Shown one piece after another: positions 62,956 to 64,000 of a stretch of 64,000 nucleotides of DNA. The stretch is from Leptolyngbyaceae cyanobacterium JSC-12 (GTDB lineage: Bacteria > Cyanobacteriota > Cyanobacteriia > Leptolyngbyales > Leptolyngbyaceae). Below the pieces are notes generated by a model. That model saw only the letters and a program-made list of their open reading frames with translations. It was not told the DNA's origin and did not search any database. The stretch is from the NCBI GenBank assembly GCA_000309945.1, contig CM001633.1, forward strand, positions 9,264 to 73,263. The letters are read 5' to 3'. The position numbers were made by a program, and so were the translations under genes. Each line of letters starts with the position of its first letter. Position 1 is the stretch's first letter.

Positions 62956-63080
62956 ACTATCGGTTCTGATGGGGAGCAGCCATCAGACGCAAGGGGGAAA
63001 GTGCAGTGTGAATCTGCCGCTGTCCCGCAGCTGTGAAGAGAGGCGCAACTCTCTGAGTCAGAATGCCCGCCGAGTCATAA
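62956..63080 (+). promoter_or_regulatory. cobalamin (B12) riboswitch
   Basis: Conserved blocks of the cobalamin aptamer appear in order: a P3 hairpin (GATGGGGAGCAGCCATC), GGGGGAAAGTGC, GTGTGAATCTGCCGCTGTCC, CGCAGCTGTGAAG, a variable arm, then GAGTCAGAATGCCCGCC. It lies 275 bases before the metE remnant. Bound B12 would switch off downstream expression, the normal control of the B12-independent enzyme. Edges are estimates. Confidence 0.9.
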
Positions 63081-63288
63081 ACCCATTACATAAACATCTG
63101 CGAGGTACGGATGATGCAAACTTTAAGCTTTTGCGATCGGCTATTAGTCGGAATTTTAAGGTTATAGCGTTCTGAGACGACTATTTGAGTTGAACGCGAG
63201 GTTGACATTCAGCGAGGCTACCTGAGTAAAGGTGGCGGCTAGCTGTTCTGGCAGTTAAAGCCAGCACTTTCGCGATGTCTAACCGTAG

Positions 63289-63320
63289 TCTGCCTCCCAA
63301 TCAGGAGACAGCTAGTTTTT
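63289..63320 (+). terminator. candidate riboswitch-controlled terminator
   Basis: CTGCCTCC (63290-63297) pairs with GGAGACAG (63304-63311) with one mismatch, followed by CTAGTTTTTC. A competing pairing, CTAGCTGT (63239-63246) with ACAGCTAG (63308-63315), would disrupt it. Two exclusive folds before a T-run are what an expression platform needs. Confidence 0.45.
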
Positions 63321-63353
63321 CTAGTTATTTACAAATTTTAGGACGCTACAGCT

Positions 63354-63668
63354 ATGGCTCCTCAAACTGCAACGCTGGGGTATCCCCGTATTGGTAAAAA
63401 TCGTGAGGTGAAAAAGGCGTTAGAAACCTTTTGGAGCAGTGAATCTGATGTAGAAACTTTGCTGCAAACGATTCGAGCGGTTGAACTTGCGAAACAGATG
63501 GTGCAACAGCTTAAAACGGGAGTGGCGCATCTACCTAGTGAACAAATCTGGGTGAATCCCGATTGTGGTCTCAAGACACGACGCTGGGAGGAGGTCATTC
63601 CTGCCCTCAAAAACATAGTGGAGGCCGCAGAGATCCTACGGGAGGAAGTAAATGCGTCCCAGACATGA
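63354..63668 (+). pseudogene. metE: metE reduced by an in-frame internal deletion
   Basis: A 104-codon frame that joins both ends of cobalamin-independent methionine synthase. Residues 1 to about 58 are the N-terminus (TLGYPRIGKNREVKKALETF, then W...LLQTIRAVELAKQMVQQL). From SEQIWVNPDCGLKTRRWEEV onward it is the extreme C-terminus, keeping the last zinc-ligand Cys. About 650 of roughly 750 residues are missing, including the folate site and the other zinc ligands, so it cannot be active. The junction is at a Leu-Pro present at both edges, suggesting recombination at short homology. The riboswitch, start and downstream overlap remain intact. Confidence 0.85.
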
Positions 63669-64000
63669 AGTGTGGCAGGGATGCTCTGACGACTGGCAAA
63701 ATTACTTTATCCAGCAGAATCTACTTTTGCTTGGATATACAGCCTGGGATGGTTATCTGCGCCAAGGGCGGGGTGTGCTGATCTGCAAAGTTGCAGATAT
63801 GATTCCTGCATCGATCAATTGGCAAGTTAAGCGAGTTCAGTTTACGCAACGGTTCATCCCACAGGCGCAGATTGGCTCTGATTTAGAGGAATCTGGCCTA
63901 CAACCATCAGCGATCGCCCCTTTGCTCCAAGCTGTTGCCACTTACGATCCTACCCACGAGATCGTCGTCCTGATTCAGGGCAATGGGACGATTGACATCA
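63652..64000 (+). CDS. unknown protein, partial at the window edge
   Basis: The first 116 codons of a gene running off the window: MRPRHEVWQGCSDDWQNYFI, then QQNLLLLGYTAWDGYLRQGR, then GVLICKVADMI. I do not recognise a family. A GGGAGGAAGTAA ribosome site precedes the ATG, which lies 17 bases inside the end of the metE remnant. With no promoter between, it is probably co-transcribed with metE and so under B12 riboswitch control. Confidence 0.65.
   Translation, partial: MRPRHEVWQGCSDDWQNYFIQQNLLLLGYTAWDGYLRQGRGVLICKVADMIPASINWQVKRVQFTQRFIPQAQIGSDLEESGLQPSAIAPLLQAVATYDPTHEIVVLIQGNGTIDI

Overview
The window reads as chromosome of a cyanobacterium. HIP1-type GCGATCGC sites are scattered throughout. 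Cyanobacteria-typical genes are present: an SLH/OprB-type iron uptake porin, a PerR next to a type II peroxiredoxin, HPPD, a LabA-like NYN protein and a DUF6335 protein. A Gloeobacter-rhodopsin-like proton pump is also encoded. The genus cannot be fixed from the sequence; a Leptolyngbya-like filamentous form is only a guess. Coding density is moderate, with many strand switches and few long operons.

Left end (1-9.2 kb): a GAF gene cut by an IS256-type remnant, MarC, a membrane protein, the rhodopsin, an IS200-type element, a UbiA-family prenyltransferase, an unknown two-helix protein, a DUF2805 protein, an intact IS1-family element with an 8-bp target duplication, and an M50 protease with CBS domains.

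Accessory island (9.2-13.0 kb): a transposase remnant, a DUF433 antitoxin with a truncated DUF5615 toxin, a pentapeptide-repeat gene with an in-frame TAG, an attC-like fold, a TPR gene, five 24-bp inverted-repeat units on a 42-bp period, and the broken start of an integron-type integrase. Order and orientation match a decayed integron: integrase pointing right, cassette-like genes pointing left, attC-like site just after the TPR stop.

Middle (13-38 kb): a KAS III/heme-oxygenase-like fusion with a divergent Coq4-like gene, tRNA-Val(GAC), a bilin-GAF-like hybrid kinase, a SDR/acetyltransferase pair, and a PstS-like/DUF4912 protein with a long SGVGM repeat. These are followed by an FGE/C-lectin protein with a DGR-like variable C-terminus, an oxidative-stress cluster (gor, peroxiredoxin, perR with palindromic operators), a Fur-boxed porin, aroA, a frameshifted membrane protein and a PD-(D/E)XK-like protein with a zinc ribbon.

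Right part (38-64 kb): hppD, then a partial C-A-T-TE synthetase overlapping a GT2 glycosyltransferase, a PQQ-type sugar dehydrogenase, tRNA-Lys(CTT), a parvulin-like protein behind a perfect 30-bp palindrome, a three-gene signalling locus, LabA-like NYN, SDR and WG-repeat proteins. A GT4 enzyme, two sugar-ABC permeases without partners, and a hydrolase/acyltransferase pair follow. At the right edge a cobalamin riboswitch leads into a metE reduced by an in-frame internal deletion to 104 codons, which overlaps an unknown gene that runs off the window.
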